From NCBI GenBank assembly GCA_900120415.1, contig FQLW01000006.1:62001-126000 (forward strand): a stretch of DNA of 64,000 bases, written 5' to 3'. This DNA comes from Urmitella timonensis. GTDB lineage: Bacteria; Actinomycetota; Actinomycetes; Actinomycetales; Actinomycetaceae. The notes under the pieces are model-generated. The model had not been told where the DNA came from and did not search any database. It saw only the letters and a program-made list of their open reading frames with translations. The translations under genes were made by a program, and so were the position numbers. The stretch's first letter is position 1. Every line of letters starts with the position of its first letter. Below, piece by piece: positions 30,592 to 39,138 of the stretch.

Positions 30592-31323
30592 CTATTGCCC
30601 TAACAGCAAGTCAGCTTGCAGGGAGTGTTCCCCCTGGGGTATATCTGCCCCCGATAGCTGACTAAAACCACTGTCTAGAGGACTATCCAAGTCCCAGTAA
30701 GTCCCAATCGTGCCACCCGCGATTAACGCGCCAGCTACCAAAATTAAAGCCAGCGAAATTTTGGCTAATTTGAGACTGATAGCAGGAATAATCGCAGATG
30801 AAACCGTCTTGGCTATCCGTTTTATTGGATTATTAGTCCCCCTTTCCCTGGAGGACAGTTTTGTAGGGCGCGCCGTTAGTTGCCCAGCTGCCGATAGAAT
30901 GCCCGGCACGTCACCCCTCAAGTTGTCTTGGTGATTCTTCACGGTGGAGGATAGCGGCGTATCGACCGAGCTATCGACCACAACCGGAGACTTAAAGTTG
31001 CTAGCTGAGGAAACTTTCGCCGAAGAACTCGAACATAAAGAAGAAGCGCTATCACCGCGGCGAACCCAAGCTGGAAGTGAGTCGAAAGCTGCCCCTGCCC
31101 CATCCGTACGGTTCTCCCTACCGACGGCTTTCGGGCAGGGCAGTTTCGACCCCGCAGGATGACGAGACTTTGCCCGTGCACGTTCAATATAGGTGGCATC
31201 CACCAATTGCAGACGAGGACGTTTTACGGTAGCAATCTGACGCTTTGCCATCTGGTAGTCCCCTAAACCCACTACCCGCTGATGGGTCAGTTCTTCAAAA
31301 TCAAATGAAAGTTGCGCAGACAT
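30592..31323 (-). CDS. SOS-controlled single-span membrane protein, candidate division inhibitor
   Basis: 243 residues from the ATG at 31323 (ribosome site AAAGGGG). The longer frame to 31359 would start inside a LexA box and is rejected. The first 186 residues are hydrophilic, Ser-rich and probably disordered. One membrane helix (about 187-206, LAKISLALILVAGALIAGG) leads to about 37 extracellular residues with no LysM. It is divergent from lexA and has two tandem LexA boxes at its promoter. In M. tuberculosis (ChiZ), Corynebacterium (DivS) and Bacillus (YneA), the gene beside lexA makes a membrane protein that blocks division during SOS. Sharing that role is inferred from position and topology only. 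Confidence 0.6.
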   Translation of the reverse strand: MSAQLSFDFEELTHQRVVGLGDYQMAKRQIATVKRPRLQLVDATYIERARAKSRHPAGSKLPCPKAVGRENRTDGAGAAFDSLPAWVRRGDSASSLCSSSSAKVSSASNFKSPVVVDSSVDTPLSSTVKNHQDNLRGDVPGILSAAGQLTARPTKLSSRERGTNNPIKRIAKTVSSAIIPAISLKLAKISLALILVAGALIAGGTIGTYWDLDSPLDSGFSQLSGADIPQGEHSLQADLLLGQ

Positions 31324-31337
31324 AACTACCCCTTTCT

Positions 31338-31366
31338 CGAACAAACGTTCGTCGAACATCTGTTTG
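31338..31366. promoter_or_regulatory. Two adjacent LexA (SOS) boxes
   Basis: CGAACAAACGTTCG (31338-31351) is a perfect palindrome matching the Gram-positive/actinobacterial LexA consensus CGAAC-N4-GTTCG. CGAACATCTGTTTG (31353-31366) follows one base later with one mismatch. They lie 14-43 bases upstream of the membrane-protein start, so tight SOS repression of that gene is likely. Confidence 0.88.
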
Positions 31367-31416
31367 ATAGAATAGCGCTAAGGGTGAGTAAAATCAAGCC
31401 AAAACCATTTATTTAT

Positions 31417-31430
31417 CGAACAAATGTTTG
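31417..31430. promoter_or_regulatory. LexA box of the lexA promoter
   Basis: CGAACAAATGTTTG, one mismatch from CGAAC-N4-GTTCG, 50 bases upstream of the lexA ATG. This is consistent with autoregulation of lexA. Confidence 0.85.
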
Positions 31431-31480
31431 CATATTGGGTCACAATTTCTTATCATGGGGATAACAATCAGGAGGAAACT

Positions 31481-32170
31481 ATGGCAAAACCACAAAGTCA
31501 GCACCTTGACCTTGCGGATTTACGTCCGCGTCCGCGCGCCATTTTTGAGGCAGTTTGCACTGGAATCCGCGTCCATGGATACCCTCCATCAGTTCGGGAA
31601 ATAGCCGCCGAGGTAGGGCTATCATCTTCCTCTACAGTCAAACACCACTTAGACAGTCTGGTAAGTCAAGGTTTCTTAGTTCGAGCCGATGGACGCAGTC
31701 GAGCTCTTGAAATTAATCCCCAGTTCACTTCACTGCCTGTCAGTTCAAACCCACCTACCTCTTCCCCCAACGACCATGACAACATAGTCCCGCTTAACCA
31801 TCACGCTATCCCCCTGGTAGGTCAAATAGCTGCCGGTGTCCCAATCGATGCCGAGCAACACGTCGAGGACGTATTTACCCTCCCCACTCGTCTCACCGGT
31901 GAGGGTGAGCTGTTTATGTTAAAAGTACATGGCGAATCGATGATTGAGGCAGCCATCTGTGATGGCGACTGTGTGGTGGTACGCCGCCAAAATGTTGCCG
32001 AATGGGGGGAAATCGTAGCTGCCATGATTGATGGAGAAGCCACAGTGAAGACCCTTGCGCGCCGGGACGGACACATCTGGCTACTGCCCCACAATCCCGC
32101 TTTTGAACCGATTAACGGGGACAACGCAACTATCTTAGGAAAAGTAGTTACCGTACTACGCTCCCTCTAG
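31481..32170 (+). CDS. lexA: SOS repressor LexA
   Basis: 229 residues from the ATG at 31481, set by GGAGG at 31471-31475; the frame extends to 31424 without a ribosome site. An N-terminal winged helix (YPPSVREIAAEVGLSSSSTV) is followed by a linker of about 25 residues. The S24-type autoprotease domain has its cleavage site at Ala118-Gly119 (GQIAAGVPI), nucleophile Ser153 (HGESMIEA) and general base Lys190 (ATVKTLARR). RecA filaments trigger self-cleavage and release SOS genes, including the divergent membrane gene. Confidence 0.97.
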   Translation: MAKPQSQHLDLADLRPRPRAIFEAVCTGIRVHGYPPSVREIAAEVGLSSSSTVKHHLDSLVSQGFLVRADGRSRALEINPQFTSLPVSSNPPTSSPNDHDNIVPLNHHAIPLVGQIAAGVPIDAEQHVEDVFTLPTRLTGEGELFMLKVHGESMIEAAICDGDCVVVRRQNVAEWGEIVAAMIDGEATVKTLARRDGHIWLLPHNPAFEPINGDNATILGKVVTVLRSL

Positions 32171-32296
32171 TTGTACTTAAGTAAGACCCTTACCGCTTTC
32201 ACCTCAATAGATAATCACATTTCTGGAAACGTGACCTCTTCGACAGCGAATTTTTTTGCGTTTACCCCTCGCTCCTGCTTAACATAGACAAGCCGA

Positions 32297-32370
32297 CGCG
32301 GGGTGGAGCAGTTCGGTAGCTCGCCGGGCTCATAACCCGGAGGTCGTTGGTTCAAATCCAGCCCCCGCTA
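32297..32370 (+). tRNA. Initiator tRNA-fMet (CAU)
   Basis: A 74-base cloverleaf can be folded. The acceptor stem GCGGGG/CCCCGC leaves position 1 (C) opposite U72, unpaired as expected of an initiator. The anticodon stem-loop CCGGG-CTCATAA-CCCGG has the three consecutive G:C pairs typical of initiators. The T arm is GTTGG-TTCAAAT-CCAGC. The encoded 3' end after the discriminator is CTA, so CCA must be added or repaired enzymatically. Confidence 0.93.
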
Positions 32371-32376
32371 CTAAAG

Positions 32377-32410
32377 AAAATCCTGCAACCTCCCGGCTGC
32401 AGGATTTTTT
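32377..32410 (+). terminator. Rho-independent terminator of the tRNA gene
   Basis: AAAATCCTGCA pairs with TGCAGGATTTT around a 10-base loop and ends in a run of T, 7 bases after the tRNA. Confidence 0.9.
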
Positions 32411-32455
32411 ATTAAATCTACCCCGCCCCCCACAGGGGAAACTCAATAACTCGGA

Positions 32456-34036
32456 TTAAGCCTCAATATGGGCGCGATTACGATAGGCTACCAGGCAATC
32501 CTGAGCCACCGGGGTGTCATTAAAGGCGTGGAAAACCCCTTCAATTTCTTGATAGGGCTCCGCGCCCTTACCGGTGATTATTACCGTGTCGTCCTTAGCA
32601 GCCGCTAAAATCGCTTTACGAACAGCGTCGCGCCGACAGGTAGTAATTTCGCAAACATCTTCCATTTCGGGACGTTCTTCTTTAATCCCAGCGAGTAGCT
32701 GATTACGAATCGACTGCGCATCTTCGGTACGCGGATTTTCATCGGTCACCCACAACAAATCCGCATATTTAGCAGCCATTCTTGCTAGCGGCACCCGTTT
32801 AGTGGCGTCCCTATCCCCATCGGTACCGAACACCAAATGCAGTTTTCCGGGAGTAAACTCGCGCATAGTTTTCAAAATAGACGCTAGGGCCTCGGCAGTA
32901 TGGGCATAATCATTTACTACCAAGGGGGTTCCCTCACCCCGTCGCCCTACGATTTCTAAACGCCCCGGAACTGCCAGTTTAGCCAGCCCTGCTTTCGCTG
33001 CCTGGGAGCTAATCCCAATTCCGGTAACCATCAAATAAGCTATCGCCGCATCTTGAACATTTACTTCCCCCGGCAAGGCTACCCTTATCTCTTCGCTTCG
33101 CCCCGCCCGGGCATCATTTTTTTCCGACAAAGTAAAATCGCAAGCCGCATGGGCGACATTATTAACAATGCTGGTAACCACCCAGTCTGCTTTACTAGCA
33201 GGATTATAGGCCGATATCGTAAGTCGGTTAGTGTTAGAACTTTCAGCTAGTTTCTCGCCCCACTGGTCATCAACGCAAATAACCGCGTAGTCAGTAAACT
33301 CTTTGGAGCATAACCGGGCTTTGGCAGCCAGATAATTCTCCATAGTATGAAAATAGTCCAGATGATCATGTTGCAGATTAGTAAAAGCAGTGGCATCAAA
33401 TTTCATACCCGAAATCCTGCCTAGGGCGAGGGCATGTGCCGAAACCTCCACTACCGCGGCTTTCATACCCTGCTCCACTCCATAGGCTAGGATTCGCTGC
33501 AACATTGGCCCTTCAAAAGTGGTGCGCGCGGACTGAATCCGCAAATCACCCACCCGGGTTTCGGCAGTTGAAAGAATCATGGTGGGCAAACCGGCAGCTT
33601 CAAAAGCAGCTTTAACCGCAAAACAGGTGGTAGTTTTCCCATTAGTACCGGTAACCGCCACAGTTTTCATTTTCCCTGCTGGATTATCGAAAGCTCTAAT
33701 CGCCATCACCGAAGCAGCAGCGCGGGGATTTTCTACCTCTACCACCGGTATTTTCACCTCTTGGGAACGAGCCAAATCGGCGCCCTCAGTGTCGGTAATT
33801 ATCGCTACTGCCCCGAGCTGTTCGACCTCAGCAGAAAACTTCGCGGCATGAACATTCGCTCCTTTCAAGGCAATAAATGCTTCCCCCGCTAAAATCTCAT
33901 CAGAAGCCATCGAAACCCCGCGCACCTGAATATGCTCCCAGGCTGGCTCGATATGGGAGGTAAAACCCTCCACAATCTTAGAGAGAGAAACCGGCGCTAT
34001 TTGGAGAGGACGAAAATCTCGAAAGGTTACAGTCAT
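32456..34036 (-). CDS. murE: UDP-MurNAc-tripeptide synthetase (MurE)
   Basis: 526 residues from the ATG at 34036; the frame extends to 34135 with an unlikely sequence. MurE adds the third stem-peptide residue. Motifs: P-loop VTGTNGKTTTCF, EVSAHALALGR, NLQHDHLDYFHTMENY and VNDYAHTAEAL. The residue-selecting loop reads TDENPRTED. In meso-diaminopimelate enzymes this is DNPR, so here the first Asp is Glu. The gene is outside the dcw operon where it usually lies. It is 85 bp downstream of the PHP gene on the same strand. Confidence 0.94.
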   Translation of the reverse strand: MTVTFRDFRPLQIAPVSLSKIVEGFTSHIEPAWEHIQVRGVSMASDEILAGEAFIALKGANVHAAKFSAEVEQLGAVAIITDTEGADLARSQEVKIPVVEVENPRAAASVMAIRAFDNPAGKMKTVAVTGTNGKTTTCFAVKAAFEAAGLPTMILSTAETRVGDLRIQSARTTFEGPMLQRILAYGVEQGMKAAVVEVSAHALALGRISGMKFDATAFTNLQHDHLDYFHTMENYLAAKARLCSKEFTDYAVICVDDQWGEKLAESSNTNRLTISAYNPASKADWVVTSIVNNVAHAACDFTLSEKNDARAGRSEEIRVALPGEVNVQDAAIAYLMVTGIGISSQAAKAGLAKLAVPGRLEIVGRRGEGTPLVVNDYAHTAEALASILKTMREFTPGKLHLVFGTDGDRDATKRVPLARMAAKYADLLWVTDENPRTEDAQSIRNQLLAGIKEERPEMEDVCEITTCRRDAVRKAILAAAKDDTVIITGKGAEPYQEIEGVFHAFNDTPVAQDCLVAYRNRAHIEA

Positions 34037-34121
34037 AGCTTCTACTCTAGTCTTAGGACGCCCTCTAGCAATAAAACCGAAAGTTACTACCCAAAGAGAG
34101 ACATAAAGATAAAGCTCCCGT

Positions 34122-34973
34122 TTAAGGACGCACAATTTCTCCCCCGCCGAGGGAGCATATCTCGCTAAATACCTCGGGGTCAGTTAAACATTGACCTAAG
34201 CTATTGGTCTTACCGTAACCGTGAAAATCTGAAGAACCAGTAAGTTTGAGCCCCAGCTTTCTCCCTATTTCCCTTATTTGAGCCTGTTCTTGCGGATTTT
34301 GTTCCGGATGAAATGCTTCAAGGCCAAACAATCCAACTTCTTTCAGTTCCCCAATAGTCGCTATTGATAGGAAGCGGCGCTGCCTTTTAGCAGCTCTAGG
34401 ATGAGCCAGCACCGCAACCCCTTTCGCTTCCCTAACCAGGCGCACCGCAGCAACAGTATCTAAAGCCTGGTAGTGGACATAGTATTTACTGGAAGTAGCC
34501 AGCACCTGCTCGAAGGCAGCGCTACGATTCGGAAAATACCCGCCTTTTACTAGCGCGTCAGCCAGATGAGGACGACCAATTGGGCTGGAACCAGCTTGCT
34601 GGAGGACTTGTGCATAAGAAATATCGAAATCGCGGGATAAGCGCTGCACCATTTCCCGCATTCGCTGCTGGCGGGCAAATAGCGTTTTTTCAAATTGAGT
34701 AGATAAAACTTTGCTGTTCGGGTCGGGAAGATAGGCTAGCAGATGCGCAGTTATCCCCTGGTAGGCAGTGGAAATCTCTACCCCTGGCATCAGAGCAACC
34801 CCGCATTCGGTAACCAGTTCACTGGCTGGTTTTATTCCTTTGAAAGTGTCATGATCGGTTAGCGCTATCGCATCCAATCCGGCTTTAGCGGCAAGACGCA
34901 TCACTTGAGCAGGAGAATCTGTCCCATCTGAACAGGAAGAATGAACATGAAGGTCGATACGCCTAAAGGACAT
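34122..34973 (-). CDS. PHP-domain phosphoesterase
   Basis: 283 residues from the ATG at 34973. Metal-binding PHP motifs are intact: DLHVHSSCSDGT, ALTDHDT, MPGVEIST, VLAHPRAAKRQ and TGSSDFHGYGK. Related proteins (YciV/RNase AM type) act as 3',5'-nucleotide phosphatases or 5'-3' RNA exonucleases. Others in the family process phosphosugars, so the exact substrate is open. It is divergent from the aminopeptidase gene with 36 bp between the starts. Confidence 0.85.
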   Translation of the reverse strand: MSFRRIDLHVHSSCSDGTDSPAQVMRLAAKAGLDAIALTDHDTFKGIKPASELVTECGVALMPGVEISTAYQGITAHLLAYLPDPNSKVLSTQFEKTLFARQQRMREMVQRLSRDFDISYAQVLQQAGSSPIGRPHLADALVKGGYFPNRSAAFEQVLATSSKYYVHYQALDTVAAVRLVREAKGVAVLAHPRAAKRQRRFLSIATIGELKEVGLFGLEAFHPEQNPQEQAQIREIGRKLGLKLTGSSDFHGYGKTNSLGQCLTDPEVFSEICSLGGGEIVRP

Positions 34974-35009
34974 AGAACCATAATAGGATACCCGTGGCAT
35001 GATGGAAGC

Positions 35010-36575
35010 ATGGATAAAAATGTGAAGGCACAGGAAACTCAGCCCTTAAAAGACCGGGTAAATAACCGCTCTAGGCGAATTAACAGTCTGGCGTTTCGAG
35101 AGTTCATTGGCAGCGGCTGGGGGGAACGCAAAGACCCACCCCCTACCCCTAGCCCTGCAAAAGAGTATTTACCTCAGCGTTACCAAAAACTGGGAGCACA
35201 CTTTCGCGGGGAACGCCTAGTGATTCCTGCCGGAAATTACAAGGTTCGTTCTAATGATTGCGATTACCGTTTCCGAGCTCACTCGGCATTTGCGCACCTG
35301 ACCGGGCTAGGCGGGGAACTAGAGCCTGACGCCGCCCTGGTTTTGGAACCCCTAACCGATAAAGAGGGAACGCCCTTAGATAATTCCCCCGACAATGCGG
35401 GCGCAGCTACCCACCGGGGCATCATATTTTTCCGCCCCCAAGCTCCGCGTAGCAGCGAAGAATTCTATTCCGACTCCACTTATGGTGAGTTTTGGGTAGG
35501 ACCGCGTATGACCCTTACCCAGATGGAGGCAGTTACCGGGCTGCAGGCGCGTCCTCTAGATACTTTGCCCGATCAATTAGCTAAAGATGCTGGTCTAGTG
35601 CAACTGCGAGTAATTAGAAATGTTGATAGTTGCGTGCAAGCGGCGGTAGAAAAAGTGCGCCAAGAAGCGGGGTTACCGGCCGGTGAGGACGCCAAAGCTA
35701 TTGACGAGAAATTAGAAGAAGCCGCATCAGTCTTACGGTTACAAAAAGATGACGCCGAGATAAAGGAACTTCAACAGGCCGTAGCTATCACTAAGCGAGG
35801 CTTTGAAGACATGATTCGCGTCTTACCTCGAGCCACCGGTCACCGACGCGGGGAACGCGTTATTGAGGGGGCGTTTGGGGCTAGGGCGCGCGAAGAAGGC
35901 AACGGTCTAGGTTACGACACTATTGCTGCTTCAGGAAATCATGCTAATACCTTGCATTGGATTGATAACGATGGTCAGGTTCGCGAGGGCGATTTGATTC
36001 TTATTGATGCCGGAGTGGAAGCCGACTCGCTCTATACTGCGGATATTACCCGCACTCTGCCGGTAAATGGCAAGTTCACCCCGGTACAGGCCAAGGTCTA
36101 TAACGCGGTACTTGATGCCTGTGAAGCTGGTCTAGCGCAAGCTAATAAACCGGGGTGCCGTTTTAAAGATGTACATGATGCAGCGGTAGCTACTTTGGTT
36201 AAACATTTGGATTCCTGGGGGCTGCTGCCGGTTTCGGCGGAACAAACCTTATCTGAGGACGGCGGGGAATACCGCCGTTGGATGCCACACGGGGTTTCTC
36301 ACCATTTAGGTTTAGATGTCCATGACTGTGCGCAGGCAGCGCGAGATATGTATATGGATGCTCCCTTAGAGCCAGGAATGTGTTTTACGATTGAACCGGG
36401 ACTCTATTTTCATCAGGACGATGAGCTTCTACCTGAGGAACTACGAGGTATCGGGGTCAGGATTGAGGACGATGTGCTGGTAGAAAAGGACGGCAGCGTA
36501 CGCCGCTTGTCGGAAGATATTCCCCGCACTATCGAAGATGTTGAAGCCTGGATGACGCGAGTGCAAGCAGGCTAA
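35010..36575 (+). CDS. pepP: Xaa-Pro aminopeptidase (aminopeptidase P)
   Basis: 521 residues from the ATG at 35010; the longer frame to 34941 overlaps the divergent PHP gene. The N-terminal aminopeptidase P domain (FRGERLVIPAG, FAHLTGLGGELEPDA) precedes a pita-bread M24 domain. Its five metal ligands are visible in IDAGVEADSLYTADITRT (two Asp), HGVSHHLGLDVHD (His), TIEPGLY (Glu) and GVRIEDDVLV (Glu). It removes N-terminal residues ahead of proline, which fits the peptide-uptake genes that follow. It ends in a shared terminator. Confidence 0.94.
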   Translation: MDKNVKAQETQPLKDRVNNRSRRINSLAFREFIGSGWGERKDPPPTPSPAKEYLPQRYQKLGAHFRGERLVIPAGNYKVRSNDCDYRFRAHSAFAHLTGLGGELEPDAALVLEPLTDKEGTPLDNSPDNAGAATHRGIIFFRPQAPRSSEEFYSDSTYGEFWVGPRMTLTQMEAVTGLQARPLDTLPDQLAKDAGLVQLRVIRNVDSCVQAAVEKVRQEAGLPAGEDAKAIDEKLEEAASVLRLQKDDAEIKELQQAVAITKRGFEDMIRVLPRATGHRRGERVIEGAFGARAREEGNGLGYDTIAASGNHANTLHWIDNDGQVREGDLILIDAGVEADSLYTADITRTLPVNGKFTPVQAKVYNAVLDACEAGLAQANKPGCRFKDVHDAAVATLVKHLDSWGLLPVSAEQTLSEDGGEYRRWMPHGVSHHLGLDVHDCAQAARDMYMDAPLEPGMCFTIEPGLYFHQDDELLPEELRGIGVRIEDDVLVEKDGSVRRLSEDIPRTIEDVEAWMTRVQAG

Positions 36576-36585
36576 AGCGGTAAAC

Positions 36586-36621
36586 GGCAAAACTAGCAGC
36601 TTTTAAGCTGTTAGTTTTGCC
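36586..36621. terminator. Bidirectional terminator between pepP and the amino acid ABC operon
   Basis: GGCAAAACTAGCAGC pairs with GCTGTTAGTTTTGCC around TTTTAA (one G-T pair in 15). It serves convergent genes; its right arm includes the stop codon of the ATPase gene. Confidence 0.75.
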
Positions 36622-37378
36622 CCCGTAGTTTATTGAGGAACTGGCGGGTACGCTCCTGGGAAGGATTATGGATTAACTGTTTAGCGTCTCCGGATTCCAG
36701 TACCACTCCGTTATCAATAAAGAGGGCGCGATCAGCGACCTCGGCGGCAAACTCCATTTCGTGGGTCACAATTACCATCGTCATCTCTTCTGCTGCCAAA
36801 GAGCGAATAATCTGTAGGATTTCCCCAGTTAGTTCCGGATCTAAGGCCGAAGTAGGTTCATCAAAATAGAGCATCTTTGGTTTTAGAGCCAGCGCCCGGG
36901 CGATTGCCACCCTTTGCTGCTGCCCTCCAGATAACTCACCGGGATAAGCTAGTGCCTTATCCGCCAGGTTCATGCGTTCTAGTAGCTGTTTAGCCTGTGC
37001 ATTAACCTTAACCGGGTCGCGTTTTTGTACCTTTATCGGAGCGTCAGTAAGATTTCTGAGCACTGTCCAATGAGGAAACAGATTAAAGTCTTGGAACACT
37101 AGCCCAAAATCGCGGCGAAACTCCCGTTCGTCGGCGCTAGAAACCTTAACTCCGTCCTCTTTCTTTAAGGCTTGTTTCCCAAAGTAACGAATCTCTCCGC
37201 TGTCCATTTGTTCTAGGAAAGTACAGCAGCGCAAAAGCGTAGATTTTCCAGAACCTGAAGGACCTAGAATCGCCAAAACTTCACCGGTATCTACGCTCAA
37301 GGACACGCCTTTTAGAACCTGATTAGTCCCAAAACTCTTTTCCATTCCCTTAATGCTTAGCGCTTCCATATCACTCAC
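36611..37378 (-). CDS. Polar amino acid ABC transporter, ATP-binding subunit (GlnQ-like)
   Basis: 255 residues. Walker [13 protein letters not shown]-loop VFQDFNLFPHWT, signature [15 protein letters not shown], Walker [15 protein letters not shown] and switch histidine VTHEMEFA define the polar amino acid uptake ATPases. It overlaps the permease stop by four bases (ATGA). It powers the permease and binding protein encoded just upstream. Confidence 0.94.
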   Translation of the reverse strand: MSDMEALSIKGMEKSFGTNQVLKGVSLSVDTGEVLAILGPSGSGKSTLLRCCTFLEQMDSGEIRYFGKQALKKEDGVKVSSADEREFRRDFGLVFQDFNLFPHWTVLRNLTDAPIKVQKRDPVKVNAQAKQLLERMNLADKALAYPGELSGGQQQRVAIARALALKPKMLYFDEPTSALDPELTGEILQIIRSLAAEEMTMVIVTHEMEFAAEVADRALFIDNGVVLESGDAKQLIHNPSQERTRQFLNKLRGQN

Positions 37379-38028
37379 CTAATCTGGTAACTACCCACAC
37401 GTTTCTCAATCCGCTCCATCACTACCGCTACCACCAGGTTAAACACCCAGTAGAAAATACCGGCCGCCACAAAGGGAAGCATCGAAGCGCTGGCTGCAGC
37501 CTGCTGTTTCGCAATTGTAAACATCTCCGCGTAGGCAATCGCAAAAGCGAGCGAGGTATCTTTTACCAGGGTGATTACCTCGTTAGTAATCGAAGGTAAG
37601 ACCGTACGGAACATTTGCGGCAATTTGATAGTCAAGAAAGTGCGCGCCGGAGAATACCCCAGGACAAAAGCAGCCTCAGATTGACCCAGCGGAATTGCTT
37701 GAAAACCTCCCCGATAGATTTCCGCAAAATATGCCGCATAGTTAATCGCAAACGCAATAATCACCGCACTAAAGCGATAAGTAGAACCGATTTGCACCCC
37801 AAATAGGAAAAAAGGACCAAAATAGACCACCAATAGCTGCAGCATTAAAGGGGTACCGCGCATCAGCGAAATATAGAACTGGATAAACCAAGCCAGAGGC
37901 TTAAACCGGCTGACTCTGCCACCATAAACCGCCAAACCTAAAGGTAGGGAGAGCAACAGGGTGAGTGCGAAAATGATGAAAGTTTGTACCATACCACCGG
38001 CAAGTTCCGGTAAAAACGACAAATCCAT
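37375..38028 (-). CDS. Polar amino acid ABC transporter, permease
   Basis: 217 residues with about five hydrophobic segments. The HisM/GlnP motif is LMRGTPLMLQLL, and the coupling-loop segment is GYSPARTFLTIKLPQMFRTVLPS. The N-terminal segment FIIFALTLLLSLPLGL is typical. It lies between the binding-protein gene and the ATPase in a three-gene operon. Confidence 0.93.
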   Translation of the reverse strand: MDLSFLPELAGGMVQTFIIFALTLLLSLPLGLAVYGGRVSRFKPLAWFIQFYISLMRGTPLMLQLLVVYFGPFFLFGVQIGSTYRFSAVIIAFAINYAAYFAEIYRGGFQAIPLGQSEAAFVLGYSPARTFLTIKLPQMFRTVLPSITNEVITLVKDTSLAFAIAYAEMFTIAKQQAAASASMLPFVAAGIFYWVFNLVVAVVMERIEKRVGSYQIR

Positions 38029-38136
38029 ATAACTCCCCTAGCTAGCGTTCGCGCTTTTGAAGAACCTATAAGGCAGACCTTGAATAATCACAGCTTTTGC
38101 GGCGTCTAAACAACGCGACGGTAAGCCCCCTTAAAA

Positions 38137-38940
38137 TTAATCAGCGATTACCGACTTTTCCAGCTGGTACTTTTTCGCAATGTTCAAGAAAGTTCCGTCT
38201 TTCTTCATTTCGTCTAAGGTCGTTTGCACCTGATCGCGTAGCGCCTGGTTACCTTGCTTAAAACCAATAGCATATTGCTCGGTGTGGAAAGGCGGATTCA
38301 TAATCTGGAACTTATCCTTTCCGCGCTGTTCCAATTGGTACTGCGCCACCCCAATATCGACTGCAACCGCATCTGCTGCCCCTGCCTGGAGGGTCATAAA
38401 AGCATTGTTATAGTCGGGAACTTGGGTCATTTCTTTGAAACTAGCTACCAAATCCTTATTCTTCTCATCTTGCAAAGCGGTTAGACCGGAAGAATCTGCC
38501 TGGACTAAAACAGTTTTACCTTTCAAATCGGCTGTCGTTTTAATAGCCGAATCGGTTTTGGTAACGAATACTATCGAGTTATCTACATACGGCTTGGAAA
38601 ACGTATAGTTATCCTCGCGCCCGTTCATGGTAAACCCATTCCAGATGCAATCGATAGTGCCGGATTTAAGTTCCATATCTTTAGAGTCCCAATCAATAGG
38701 ACGTTTTTGTAGTTTCCAGCCGTTACGTTTTGCGACCTCGGCGGCTAAATCCAAATCAAAGCCCACGTATTCCCCGCCCTCTTTATAGCCATAGGGAGGA
38801 AAGTTTGCGTCAAAACCAACGGTAAACTCGTCGCCCTTAGCCTTAGTTTGCGAGGACGCTTTACCGTTTCCGGAGCAAGCAGCTAAACCACAGACCAAAG
38901 CTAGCGAGGTGATGGCAAGCAGCGTTTTCTTTAGCTTCAT
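38137..38940 (-). CDS. Amino acid ABC transporter, substrate-binding lipoprotein
   Basis: 267 residues. The signal peptide ends in a lipobox (LAACSGN; acylated Cys near residue 22). The periplasmic-binding type 2 fold shows FTVGFDANFPPYGYKEGGEYVG and DFDLAAEVAKR-like elements (FDLDLAAEVAK), then DCIWNGFTMNGRE. This resembles binding proteins for glutamine, cystine or arginine, and the ligand is not predictable. The permease follows after 108 bp. Confidence 0.92.
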   Translation of the reverse strand: MKLKKTLLAITSLALVCGLAACSGNGKASSQTKAKGDEFTVGFDANFPPYGYKEGGEYVGFDLDLAAEVAKRNGWKLQKRPIDWDSKDMELKSGTIDCIWNGFTMNGREDNYTFSKPYVDNSIVFVTKTDSAIKTTADLKGKTVLVQADSSGLTALQDEKNKDLVASFKEMTQVPDYNNAFMTLQAGAADAVAVDIGVAQYQLEQRGKDKFQIMNPPFHTEQYAIGFKQGNQALRDQVQTTLDEMKKDGTFLNIAKKYQLEKSVIAD

Positions 38941-39138
38941 TTGAAATCTTCCTATCCTGGGGATAAATAAACCAAATAGAGTTTAGCAAATAGGCTAGTG
39001 CTAGCTTGCGTAACTACCTTTCTATCTCAATAGGCAACACGAGAGCAGAAATAGTCTCCAAATAGACTAGGAGCTTACCAAAGCCTGGCGGGTGGGTAAA
39101 AGATATACTTACCGCGCCAATCGGAAAAATATCCCCAG

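Noticed and set aside
31324-31359. Longer start for the SOS membrane protein
   Set aside because: That start codon lies in the second LexA box and the extra sequence would be translated operator.
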